Shown: positions 26,311-34,386 of the stretch, in pieces | How the letters are laid out: each line of letters opens with the position of its first letter | Numbering within the stretch: the stretch's first letter is position 1 | DNA from: Chloroflexota bacterium | Lineage (GTDB): Bacteria; Chloroflexota; Anaerolineae; Anaerolineales; Villigracilaceae | Direction of reading: 5' to 3' | Length of the DNA stretch: 64,000 nt | Assembly (NCBI GenBank): GCA_026390015.1 | Contig: JAPLGS010000107.1 | Coordinates: 120,753-184,752 of the forward strand | Notes under the pieces: generated by a model | Database searches by the model: none | The model's input: only the letters and a program-made list of their open reading frames with translations | Told to the model about the DNA's origin: nothing | Position numbers and translations under genes: made by a program

Positions 26311-27315
26311 TTATACCTGTGATAATCCAATACCGATCAAGGCGGCCATCAGCCCGATGAGCCAAAAGCGCTGTACCACTTGTGTTTCGCTCCAGCCGAG
26401 CAATTCAAAATGCAAATGGATGGGCGCCATTTTAAAAAAGCGTTTGCCTTTTGTCCACTTGAAATAGCCGATCTGAATCACCACACTCAACATTTCGCTG
26501 AGCGGAATGATGCCGATGACCAGCAACATCAACCATTGACCTGTCATCAAAGAAACGATTGCGAGTACTGCGCCAAGAGAAAGAGAGCCTGTATCGCCCA
26601 TGATCAATTCAGCGGGATGAACGTTGAACCATAAAAAGCCAAACAATGCCCCAACCAGAATAAAACAAAAACGGGCAAGGTAAACCTGTTCCTGCATAAT
26701 GGCAATTCCGCCAAAAGCCGCAAAAGCAGTAGCGGCGATCAGTCCGGCCAGACCGTCAAGCCCGTCTGTAAAGTTAATCGCATTCGATTCAGCCACAATG
26801 ATGAATGCCGCAATCGGCACGTACCACCAGCCGAGTTCAAGTTCAAAATATAAGCCGGGAACATATAGATCTGGTACATCCATATGGTATTTCAAAACAT
26901 AAGCGATCACAAGCGCGAGGATCACTTGAATACCAAATTTTGTGCGTGCACGCATGCCTTCCCCTTTGCGTTTGCCATGAATCCCTTCCCAATCGTCTAC
27001 CGCTCCAAGAATGGCATAGCAGATCATGGCTATCATTGGAACCAGGACTGAGCGCCCGACTCCGCTTGAGCTGGCACTGACACCGATTAAAACCACGGCA
27101 TTTAATAAACCGCTCAAGAATAAAACCGGAAAGATGAACATGATCCCACCCATGGTGGGGGTTCCCATTTTCACACGATGGATATCAGGCTCTTCCACGC
27201 GGATGATCTTGCCGATCTTGTAGTAACGCAAAATGCGCAGCAAAGGTCCACCCCAAATGGCAGTCATAATAAAGGCGAGGCCGGCCAGGCTGAGAGAGAG
27301 GGCAATCTGTTTCAC
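26311..27315 (-). CDS. mraY: Phospho-N-acetylmuramoyl-pentapeptide transferase
   Basis: MraY attaches the UDP-MurNAc-pentapeptide to undecaprenyl phosphate to form lipid I. The 334-residue protein has about ten membrane helices. The catalytic aspartates are visible as D107-D108 (VDDWEG) and D241 (MGDTGSLSLG), with the NFTDGLDGLAG loop at ~181-191 and the TPTMGG motif near residue 52. The usual HHH motif of the cytoplasmic loop reads HLH at 300-302 (APIHLHFELLGW). The ATG overlaps the murF stop by 4 bases. Confidence 0.96.
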   Translation of the reverse strand: MKQIALSLSLAGLAFIMTAIWGGPLLRILRYYKIGKIIRVEEPDIHRVKMGTPTMGGIMFIFPVLFLSGLLNAVVLIGVSASSSGVGRSVLVPMIAMICYAILGAVDDWEGIHGKRKGEGMRARTKFGIQVILALVIAYVLKYHMDVPDLYVPGLYFELELGWWYVPIAAFIIVAESNAINFTDGLDGLAGLIAATAFAAFGGIAIMQEQVYLARFCFILVGALFGFLWFNVHPAELIMGDTGSLSLGAVLAIVSLMTGQWLMLLVIGIIPLSEMLSVVIQIGYFKWTKGKRFFKMAPIHLHFELLGWSETQVVQRFWLIGLMAALIGIGLSQV

Positions 27316-28733
27316 GATTGCGCCTCCAAGGCAGCGGTGATGCGATCCATGCGCAAGCCGTGTGAGCCTTTAATCAAAACCGCATCGTTCGGTGTGAGGT
27401 GTTTGTTTAACCACTCTACGATCGGCGCGGCTTCTTCAAACTCCAAAATATTGGCAGATTTCATGCCGGCACGACGAGCCGCATCAGCGATCATATGCGC
27501 ACGCGGACCAAGGGTGAGCAGCGCTTTTGCTACTTGTGCTGTCCGCATACCGACCATCTCGTGTCCCTGTCTTTCATAGGGTCCCAACTCAAGCATATCT
27601 CCCAATACCGCGAGCTTGCGTCCGTCCATTTCATCAAGTAAATTGAGCGCGGCCAGCATGGATTCCGGCGAGGCGTTGTATGTATCATCAAGGACCAGCG
27701 CGCCGGTCTTCGTCCGCACTGCTACGAGGCGCAACTGAGCAAGTCCCTGCGAAAAACCTTCAAAGATCTCCTGCCATTTTAGGCCATCATTGAGTCCCAC
27801 GGCGGCGGCGCGCAATGCTGTATGGACGGAATGTCGTCCAATCAAAGGGACGTGGGCATGAATGATTTCGCCTTTGTAATGCAGGCGGAAGCGAATTCCA
27901 TTTAATCCAAGACCTTCGATCTGGTCAGCCCATAGATCAGCTTCTGGTGAAAGACCGTAAAAGAAAACGCGCGCTTTTGTCTTCTCTTCCATTTTGCGGA
28001 CCCATGGATCATCAAAGTTGAGGATGGCAACTCCATCAGAGGGGAGAGACTGGATCAATTCGCTTTTTCCACGGGCAATGGCTTCCTGTGAACCTGCACG
28101 CTCAGCGTGGACGGTGCCAACATTGGTCACAACACCGATCTGGGGCTGTGCAATATCGCAAAGGAATTTGATTTCCCCAGGCAGATAAAACCCCATTTCC
28201 AAAACAGCACGTTCGTAGCCGGGGCCAAGTTTTAAGATCGTGAGGGGCAGTCCAATTTCATTATTTAAATTGCCAGGACTTTTGAGCGTGCGGTAACGCG
28301 TGCCAAGCACTTCCGCGATCATCTCTTTGGTAGTGGATTTGCCAACGCTGCCAGTCACACCGATCACACGCAGGTTCAGTTTGCGGCGCCAGAAACGAGC
28401 GATCTGCTGTAAAGCGGCAATCGAGTTATCCACGCGCAGGCAGAGAGGCGGGCTAAAGTCAAAGGCCGGATCAACTGACAAACCGTCACGCAGATCAAGG
28501 GTTCGAAAAGATGCGGGCATCTCCTTCTGAATTAAAGCAAAAGACGCCCCCCTGGCAAATGCTTCTGCAATAAAATCATGCCCATCCGCTTTTTCGCCGG
28601 GGATCGCGACAAAAAGTGAGCCGGGAATTATCAGACGCGAATCGATAGCCGCCTCAGTGATGAGCGCCGTCGCGTTCACAATACGAACGGCGTTGCGGGT
28701 AATGGCTTCGAGAGCATCTGCAAGTATGAGCAT
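27312..28733 (-). CDS. murF: UDP-MurNAc-tripeptide--D-alanyl-D-alanine ligase
   Basis: MurF adds D-Ala-D-Ala to the tripeptide precursor. The 473 residues show the N-terminal SRLIIPGSLFVAIPG, the ATP loop VTGSVGKSTTKE, the MurF-specific NLNNEIGLPLTIL, and the C-terminal VLDDTYNASPESMLAAL and LGDMLELG. These distinguish it from MurE, whose gene normally precedes murF and is absent here. One base separates it from ftsI upstream. Confidence 0.96.
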   Translation of the reverse strand: MLILADALEAITRNAVRIVNATALITEAAIDSRLIIPGSLFVAIPGEKADGHDFIAEAFARGASFALIQKEMPASFRTLDLRDGLSVDPAFDFSPPLCLRVDNSIAALQQIARFWRRKLNLRVIGVTGSVGKSTTKEMIAEVLGTRYRTLKSPGNLNNEIGLPLTILKLGPGYERAVLEMGFYLPGEIKFLCDIAQPQIGVVTNVGTVHAERAGSQEAIARGKSELIQSLPSDGVAILNFDDPWVRKMEEKTKARVFFYGLSPEADLWADQIEGLGLNGIRFRLHYKGEIIHAHVPLIGRHSVHTALRAAAVGLNDGLKWQEIFEGFSQGLAQLRLVAVRTKTGALVLDDTYNASPESMLAALNLLDEMDGRKLAVLGDMLELGPYERQGHEMVGMRTAQVAKALLTLGPRAHMIADAARRAGMKSANILEFEEAAPIVEWLNKHLTPNDAVLIKGSHGLRMDRITAALEAQS

Positions 28734-28734
28734 G

Positions 28735-30483
28735 TTATTTCTGGACGAGTTTGTTCCGAATGTTATCGGGAGGAATATCCAAAAGGACGATTGTTTTCTC
28801 GGCTATTTGGGCGAAGACAGGCGCAGCAGTTTCAGAGCCCCATATCGATGAGGAAGGTTCTTTAAGCCAAACATAAATCATAAATTTTGGATCATCGACC
28901 GGCCCCCAGCCTAGAAACGACGCATTGGTTTTCGTGCTATCGTAGAATCCATTGACCGGGATTTCCGCAGTGCCGGTCTTTCCAGCGAGACGATAACCAG
29001 GGACGAGCGCGGCCGATCCTTCAAATTCGAGTGAATTGGCTAGCATCTCAGAAAGGGTGTCAGCGGTTGCCTCAGAGATGGGCGAACCAACAATTTGCGT
29101 TGTCGTATTGTATTGACGCTCATCGCGCACCATCGCGTAGAGTGTACGCGGCATGACGCTCCGCCCATGGTTGGCGACTGATGATACTGCTGTCATGATC
29201 TGAAGAGGCGTGACGGCCACCCCCTGACCAAAAGCGTTCGTACCCAGGTCAACAGGATACCAGTCCGAATCGCCCGGAGTTTTGAGTCTGCCTGCGGCTT
29301 CCCCGGACAGATCCACGCCTGTGAGATGGCCTAAACCAAAATTGCTCATATAACTATAAAAACGTGTTGCTTCCATTTGAGTGGAGAGCGTTGCCATGCA
29401 AACATTGAGCGAGTGCTGCAAACAACCGGTCATATCCTGCCGACCCCAAGCTTTCCCATCCCAATTATGGATCCAGGCGCCGCCGACAAGGATGGAACCG
29501 GTATCTAAATAAGTTGTACCGGGGGTCACAATACCGCTATCCAATGCGGCGGCCATGGTGAGTATCTTGAGAACTGAACCAGGTTCATAAGGTGTTGAGA
29601 TGGCCAGATTGAAATCACTCGCGTTGTTGTAGATCGTGCCATACTCCCAAAATTGATTCAAATCCATGCGCGGAGTAGAGGCAATCGTAAGCAATTCGCC
29701 AGTCTGCGGATCCATGATGACGATCGTGCCGCCTTTGGCGCCATAAGTTTCGAGCGCATCATCCAATATTTTTTCAGCTGCAGCCTGCAGATCACGGTTA
29801 ATGGTAAGGATAAGCGTTGTCCCGTTCGGGACGTGCGTAATTTCAGCGGCCTTGTTCGGGTCAATGGGGACAAGCACCTGCACAGGATTCCCTGCCAGCA
29901 AATCATTATATTTTTCCTCAATGCCAAAATAACCGCGCCCCTCGCGATTGACAAAGCCGATAATATTCGATGCTAATGAAATTTCCGGATAACTGCGTTG
30001 AGGATGGGCTTTGAAGTTCAGGCCTGTCAAGTCACCAACGCTACCATTCTTGACATCCAGCTTCATTTTTTTCTTTAATTCCTTAAGCCGCTCCCCTTTG
30101 TTCAGATCGACAAAATCCGCGATAACCACATAAGAGACGCCCTCAGCCGGATTATGAATATCACTCAATATTTTCGAGTAATCGATACCAAGTTCCAAGC
30201 TGACAGCGGAAGCAATTATTTCAGGATATTTAACCGAGGTTAGATCCACACCGATCTCAAAAACAGTTTTATTACCAGCCAGGAGGTGTCCATTCCGATC
30301 GTAAATTTCGCCGCGATCAGGGAAGATCGTATGCAGTTCAGTTTGACCGTTCAGCTCGTTCGCCTTTATTTGCGGGGTTACATAACTGTTTTGAAGACGC
30401 ACAATCTGAAAAATAATGGCAAACGCGATAAATCCCATCACGGCCATCACCAACTGTGTACGGAGTGCATATTGTTGTCTCAT
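28735..30483 (-). CDS. ftsI: Division-specific penicillin-binding transpeptidase FtsI
   Basis: FtsI (PBP3/PBP2-type) cross-links septal peptidoglycan outside the membrane. It has one N-terminal membrane segment (residues ~10-28), a PBP-dimer domain with PDRGEIYDRNG at 55-65, and a transpeptidase domain. That domain has the catalytic SVLK at 303-306, SLN at 358-360 and KTGTAEI as third motif. At 582 residues it is normal and lacks a PASTA tail. Its first base is shared with the stop of the FtsL-like gene. murF follows after one base, where murE would be expected. Confidence 0.96.
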   Translation of the reverse strand: MRQQYALRTQLVMAVMGFIAFAIIFQIVRLQNSYVTPQIKANELNGQTELHTIFPDRGEIYDRNGHLLAGNKTVFEIGVDLTSVKYPEIIASAVSLELGIDYSKILSDIHNPAEGVSYVVIADFVDLNKGERLKELKKKMKLDVKNGSVGDLTGLNFKAHPQRSYPEISLASNIIGFVNREGRGYFGIEEKYNDLLAGNPVQVLVPIDPNKAAEITHVPNGTTLILTINRDLQAAAEKILDDALETYGAKGGTIVIMDPQTGELLTIASTPRMDLNQFWEYGTIYNNASDFNLAISTPYEPGSVLKILTMAAALDSGIVTPGTTYLDTGSILVGGAWIHNWDGKAWGRQDMTGCLQHSLNVCMATLSTQMEATRFYSYMSNFGLGHLTGVDLSGEAAGRLKTPGDSDWYPVDLGTNAFGQGVAVTPLQIMTAVSSVANHGRSVMPRTLYAMVRDERQYNTTTQIVGSPISEATADTLSEMLANSLEFEGSAALVPGYRLAGKTGTAEIPVNGFYDSTKTNASFLGWGPVDDPKFMIYVWLKEPSSSIWGSETAAPVFAQIAEKTIVLLDIPPDNIRNKLVQK

Positions 30484-30950
30484 TACCGGCCTCGCGAAGA
30501 AGACACGATCTTTTCATCCATCCAGTCAAATAACGATTCGTTATATTCCGGGGGAATGCTCAACGCGCTCAATTGCGGAATTGACGCGGAAGACAGAACA
30601 CCAGGTTCAGGAGCAAAATAGCCTGGTACGATCAGATATTCCACTTCCTCAGATTTGACAGGACGAAAACCAAGATCAAGCGCGCGCTGTTCCATAACAC
30701 TTGCAGATGTCAATGAAGCAAGTTGGGTTTGCAAGTCACCACTCCTCTGCTGGCTCTCAGTGATAAGAGCAGTCAGGTTTTGGATCTCGCGCCCAGCGAG
30801 GGCAGCCTTCGAGGTGACATCCAAATAAAGAGTGGCCACCATTGCAGTCGCAAGCACTGCAAGCAACAAGTTGACAATCCACTGGCGCTGCACGCGCCAG
30901 GGAGCGACTTTATAAGCTTGGACAAGATGGTTTACGTTTTGTATGTTCAT
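30483..30950 (-). CDS. FtsL-like bitopic division protein
   Basis: This 155-residue protein sits at the ftsL position between rsmH and ftsI. A cytoplasmic head of about 23 residues is followed by one membrane segment (VNLLLAVLATAMVATLYL, ~26-43), then a predicted coiled coil (EIQNLTALITESQQRSGDLQTQLASL). A MEQRALDLGFRPV segment resembles the end of FtsL/DivIC proteins, and a proline-rich tail closes the protein. Sequence alone would not prove FtsL because the family is very divergent, but place and shape agree. It overlaps rsmH by 4 bases and ftsI by 1. Confidence 0.75.
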   Translation of the reverse strand: MNIQNVNHLVQAYKVAPWRVQRQWIVNLLLAVLATAMVATLYLDVTSKAALAGREIQNLTALITESQQRSGDLQTQLASLTSASVMEQRALDLGFRPVKSEEVEYLIVPGYFAPEPGVLSSASIPQLSALSIPPEYNESLFDWMDEKIVSSSRGR

Positions 30951-31864
30951 AGTTTTTCTACAATTCTAAGTTTTGCACTGCGCGCTCTCGAGTTGCCTTT
31001 TACTTCTTCATCTGAGGGTACGATCGGTTTTTTATTGATCAACTTCACAACTGCATTGCGTTCCACTTCGTAAATTCTTTCGTAAGGCGGATTGACGAGT
31101 TCCTTGCTTTGTTCACGAAAATAATCCTTGACGATGCGATCTTCCAGCGAGTGGAATGAGATCACCGCGCACCTGCCACCTGACCTCAAAGCTGCTACGG
31201 CTTGCGGAAGCACGCTCTCCACTGAAGCCAATTCCTCGTTGACGGCGATCCGCAAAGCTTGAAAAGTTTGTGTGGCTGGGTGTATGCGATCTCCTCGTCG
31301 GGGAGATGCTTTCTCGATCACAGCGACCAGCTCACGGGTAGTGCGAAGCGGTCTATTCATCACGATGGCTTTCGCGATCTTTCTTGAGTCGCGGTCTTCG
31401 CCATAGCGAAAGATCAAGTCTGCGAGGTCGCTTTCATCATAAGTGTTGACGATATCGTCTGCGCTTTGAAATGCGTTCGAGCCAAAACGCATATCGAGCG
31501 GCCCAACCTGCATGAATGAAAATCCACGTTCAGCATTATCGAACTGCATGGATGACGCGCCGAGGTCCAGCACGATCCCGTCCACAAAATCCCATTGCAA
31601 GGCGGCCAATTGTTTTGTGATGGTGATGTAGGAGGCCTGCACGAGATGTGTGCGCCCTTCGTAAGGAGCCAAGTTCTCACGAGAAAGCGTCAGCGCCTGC
31701 GGGTCAACATCAAGACCCAGCAATTGCCCATCTGGCGAGCAGGCCTCCAAGATCCCGCGAGCGTGACCGCCCGCGCCCAGAGTGCCATCTATATAACAAG
31801 CGCCGCGTTTGGGTTGCAGTGCGTGTATAATCTCTTTGTAAAGTACAGGTTTGTGAGTGTTCAT
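30947..31864 (-). CDS. rsmH: 16S rRNA (cytosine1402-N4)-methyltransferase
   Basis: RsmH (MraW) methylates C1402 of 16S rRNA. The 305-residue protein begins HKPVLYKEIIHAL and has the SAM motif YIDGTLGAGGHARGIL, then ILDLGASSMQFD and the conserved RIAVNEELASV and ISFHSLEDRIVKDYF stretches. All are family signatures. It is the second gene of the dcw operon, 16 bases after mraZ. Confidence 0.97.
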   Translation of the reverse strand: MNTHKPVLYKEIIHALQPKRGACYIDGTLGAGGHARGILEACSPDGQLLGLDVDPQALTLSRENLAPYEGRTHLVQASYITITKQLAALQWDFVDGIVLDLGASSMQFDNAERGFSFMQVGPLDMRFGSNAFQSADDIVNTYDESDLADLIFRYGEDRDSRKIAKAIVMNRPLRTTRELVAVIEKASPRRGDRIHPATQTFQALRIAVNEELASVESVLPQAVAALRSGGRCAVISFHSLEDRIVKDYFREQSKELVNPPYERIYEVERNAVVKLINKKPIVPSDEEVKGNSRARSAKLRIVEKL

Positions 31865-31880
31865 AACAAGCTAAAATTTG

Positions 31881-32333
31881 TTATGAAGCAGAATTTGTTT
31901 TTGAAAGATCCAGCGCGGCGAAGCGTGAATTGTTGGCTTCTGTATCTTGAAGTTGAGCCATTTGCTCAGCCCACAAAGCAGGCGTCCAAACTTCAAAGTA
32001 TTCGCCCTGGCCTGCCACGATCAATTCGCCATTCTCGATACCCAGAAAAGTGCGCAGATTTTGTGGGACAAGAATTCGCCCGACTCTATCCGCCACAACT
32101 GGATAGGCATTGGAAAATATCAAACGGCGCAGTAAACGTGCAGTCGGATCAGCCAGGCTCATAACTTCAATGCTCTTATAAACCTGTCCGAAATAAGTTG
32201 CTGTCATCACCATTAGGCATTTATCAAAGCCCTGCGTAATGTAAGCGCCGCCTTCCAACAACTCACGGAAGCGCGCTGGTATCATCAAGCGCCCTTTATC
32301 ATCGAGATTGTGTTGGAACTGACTCAAGAACAT
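31881..32333 (-). CDS. mraZ: Transcriptional regulator MraZ
   Basis: MraZ binds repeats ahead of its own operon and regulates dcw expression. The 150-residue protein has two SpoVT-AbrB halves, each with the D-x-x-G-R signature: LDDKGRLMIPARFRELL near residue 10 and ADRVGRILVPQNLRTFL near 85. AAGGAT stands about 10 bases before the ATG. It is the first gene after a clear promoter, and three phased TGGTA boxes lie between promoter and gene, as expected for autoregulation. Confidence 0.96.
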   Translation of the reverse strand: MFLSQFQHNLDDKGRLMIPARFRELLEGGAYITQGFDKCLMVMTATYFGQVYKSIEVMSLADPTARLLRRLIFSNAYPVVADRVGRILVPQNLRTFLGIENGELIVAGQGEYFEVWTPALWAEQMAQLQDTEANNSRFAALDLSKTNSAS

Positions 32334-32364
32334 ATGTGCTAATTATCCTTTTAATACAATCAGA

Positions 32365-32380
32365 CGCCGACAAATCGGCG
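32365..32380 (-). other. Hairpin in the mraZ 5' leader
   Basis: CGCCGA (32365-32370) pairs with TCGGCG (32375-32380) around CAAA. It lies in the transcribed leader between the TGGTA boxes and the mraZ ribosome site and is not followed by a T-run, so it may stabilise the long operon message or be incidental. Confidence 0.5.
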
Positions 32381-32386
32381 CCTGTC

Positions 32387-32411
32387 TACCACTTCTTACC
32401 ATTTCTTACCA
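32387..32411 (-). promoter_or_regulatory. MraZ operator: three 10-bp-phased TGGTA boxes
   Basis: On the minus strand TGGTA occurs at 32407-32411, 32397-32401 and 32387-32391, each separated by exactly 5 bases, just downstream of the -10 box. MraZ proteins bind three or four short direct repeats with a 10-bp period (TGGGN-N5 in E. coli; a GTGG-type box in mollicutes). The place and phase match that model, with TGGTA as the local box. Confidence 0.8.
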
Positions 32412-32412
32412 C

Positions 32413-32440
32413 ATTATACAGCTTTCTGGATTTTAATCAA
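32413..32440 (-). promoter_or_regulatory. dcw operon promoter (Pmra)
   Basis: Read on the minus strand, TTGATT (32435-32440), a 16-base spacer and a perfect TATAAT (32413-32418) form a sigma-70-type promoter about 80 bases before mraZ. The transcript start falls within the TGGTA boxes. The divergent methyltransferase gene begins at 32482. Confidence 0.8.
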
Positions 32441-32481
32441 GGAATTTATCTAGTCATTTCATTGTCTTAAAGGCGCCGCAA

Positions 32482-33387
32482 ATGAGTCAATCCCCTACCT
32501 TCACACTTCTCGAAGCCGCAAACTGGCAAGATTATGAATTACTAGATTCAGGTGATGGTCTAAAACTTGAACGCTTCGGTAAATATATTTTTGCGCGGCC
32601 TGAATCACAAGCCATGTGGTCGCGCGCGCTGCCTTCATCAGAATGGAATAATGTCCACGCGGTTTTTCAACCAACCCCCGAAGAAAGCGGCGGGCACTGG
32701 CTCGAAAAAAAGAAGTTACCCGATAAATGGGAAATGAAATATCCGCTACCCCATTTAAACGAGTTGACATTTTCAGTGATGACAACGCCCGGCCGACATC
32801 TTGGAGTCTTTCCTGAGGTCGCTTCGCACTGGGACTTTATGGCTGGTCTCGTCCAAAAAGAGACTCGCCCCGTTAGAGTGCTCAACCTATTTGGTTACAC
32901 AGGCCTGGCATCCCTCGCGGCGGCGGCAGCAGGCGCACAAGTGACTCATGTAGACGCCTCCAAAAAATCCGTCAGTTGGGCGCGTGAAAATCAAACCTTA
33001 TCAGGCTTGGGCGATAAACCCATCCGCTGGATCGTAGAGGATGCGATTAAATATATGCAGCGCGAAGAAAAGCGTGGAATGAAATACGATGGCATCATTC
33101 TTGACCCGCCCAAGTTTGGGCGCGGTCCCAAAGGTGAAGTATGGGAAGTTTACAAATCTCTGCCAAATTTATTCGAGATCTGCCGCGCGTGCTTAAGTGA
33201 CGAACCGCTTTTTGTGATCGCAACCTTATACGCAGTACGCGCATCCGCTATTCATGTGGCGCAAGCTCTTGATGAGATGATGAAAAATTTTACGGGGAAT
33301 ATGGATAGCGGCGAACTGGTCACAAGGGAAACCAGCGCCAACAGATTACTGTCACAAGCAGTTTATGCAAGGTGGTCTGCCAAATAA
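32482..33387 (+). CDS. Class I SAM-dependent methyltransferase (RlmI/RlmK-like core)
   Basis: This 301-residue protein has motif I as LNLFGYTGLASLAAAAAGA, an acidic end of strand 2 (VDASKKSVSWARENQ) and the IILDPPKFGRGPKGE motif found in rRNA cytosine and guanine methyltransferases of the RlmI/RlmKL type. It lacks the N-terminal PUA domain of RlmI and has its own ~95-residue N-terminal domain. An RNA substrate is likely but not shown. It is divergent from the dcw operon and followed by a bidirectional terminator. Confidence 0.85.
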   Translation: MSQSPTFTLLEAANWQDYELLDSGDGLKLERFGKYIFARPESQAMWSRALPSSEWNNVHAVFQPTPEESGGHWLEKKKLPDKWEMKYPLPHLNELTFSVMTTPGRHLGVFPEVASHWDFMAGLVQKETRPVRVLNLFGYTGLASLAAAAAGAQVTHVDASKKSVSWARENQTLSGLGDKPIRWIVEDAIKYMQREEKRGMKYDGIILDPPKFGRGPKGEVWEVYKSLPNLFEICRACLSDEPLFVIATLYAVRASAIHVAQALDEMMKNFTGNMDSGELVTRETSANRLLSQAVYARWSAK

Positions 33388-33392
33388 AAAAA

Positions 33393-33415
33393 ATCCGAGG
33401 CTCATCACCTCGGAT
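33393..33415. terminator. Bidirectional terminator between convergent genes
   Basis: ATCCGAGG (33393-33400) and CCTCGGAT (33408-33415) form an 8-bp stem flanked by seven or more A on the left and T on the right, so it works on both strands. It serves the methyltransferase (stop 33387) and the membrane protein gene (stop 33424). Confidence 0.9.
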
Positions 33416-33423
33416 TTTTTTTA

Positions 33424-34356
33424 TTATCCTTTTGCTTCACTGCTTGAAGAAGTGCTACTTCCCCCTGCGCCCTTCGTTGGAGATACGATCTTCTTCAACA
33501 GGTCATACCAAAAAGAAGCTCCCTGTGAAACTGCAATAGCTGTAATACCCAACCCTGCCACTTTTAATAATATGAACAGAGCCCAAGCTCCCCAATCAGA
33601 ATTTGGGGGAAATTGTTGTGTCTGCCACCAGCCGATCTTAATTGAAAATGCGCCGAGACTTTTTATAAGCTCAGTCAGATCTACATTTGCACCTTCCCTT
33701 GCAACAACAGCATTTGCCTGAGCAGCAGCGATAGCGCGCAACTCGACATTCATCCATAACGCTTTGGCAAGTTGAATGCTGTCTGTGCCAAACAAAACGG
33801 TTATGCCGATGGAAAGCATGATGACAAAACTTCGAGCGCGGGCGCGGAAAGTGGCCGCAGCCTGTTCCATCATCCCGTTAAAATAAGTGGTAGTTCGTGT
33901 TCGAAGATCAGCGATGTTGGTTACACCCTGATTGATCCAATTGATGAAAGCTTTTTTTCCTTCTGAATCGGGAAGCTTGTCTATCAACTCAGCCAACTGT
34001 AATAAATCAATTTCTTTTTTAGAGGTTAATCCAACAATATCAAAATATGCATCGACCAAAGTTGACACGGGAATTTTTTCCAGTTTTTTTGGTTCAGTGG
34101 CGGAAGAAAAAATACTAAAAAAACCCTTATATCTGATCGGACGCAGCGCCTGCAGTTGAGGGAGATTGACGAGATCATTGAGGTATTTATTTTCTTTATG
34201 CTCGCCAACAAGTTTAACCAAATATTGCTCCAACGCTTTACCACGCGACTCTAACACTTCATTGATCCATTGAGTGATCGTCGAAACAATGGAACCTAGT
34301 ACGTAATACACAACGATAAGACCAACTGCGACTTCGAGAACTTGTGGTATGGACAT
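33424..34356 (-). CDS. Uncharacterised membrane protein
   Basis: This 310-residue protein has three hydrophobic regions: N-terminal (VLEVAVGLIVVYYVLGSIVS, ~6-25), central (FVIMLSIGITVLFG, ~178-191) and C-terminal (WALFILLKVAGLGITAIAVS, ~263-282). The last is followed by QGASFWYDLLKKIV, an S-x-F-W-x-D-L-L pattern I have seen in uncharacterised bacterial membrane proteins. A low-complexity serine-rich tail ends it. No function is known to me. It follows the Vps62-like gene after 30 bases and ends at a shared terminator, so the two should be one transcript. Confidence 0.7.
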   Translation of the reverse strand: MSIPQVLEVAVGLIVVYYVLGSIVSTITQWINEVLESRGKALEQYLVKLVGEHKENKYLNDLVNLPQLQALRPIRYKGFFSIFSSATEPKKLEKIPVSTLVDAYFDIVGLTSKKEIDLLQLAELIDKLPDSEGKKAFINWINQGVTNIADLRTRTTTYFNGMMEQAAATFRARARSFVIMLSIGITVLFGTDSIQLAKALWMNVELRAIAAAQANAVVAREGANVDLTELIKSLGAFSIKIGWWQTQQFPPNSDWGAWALFILLKVAGLGITAIAVSQGASFWYDLLKKIVSPTKGAGGSSTSSSSEAKG

Positions 34357-34386
34357 GATTTTCTCCTTGATACTATTAGTGATTTC

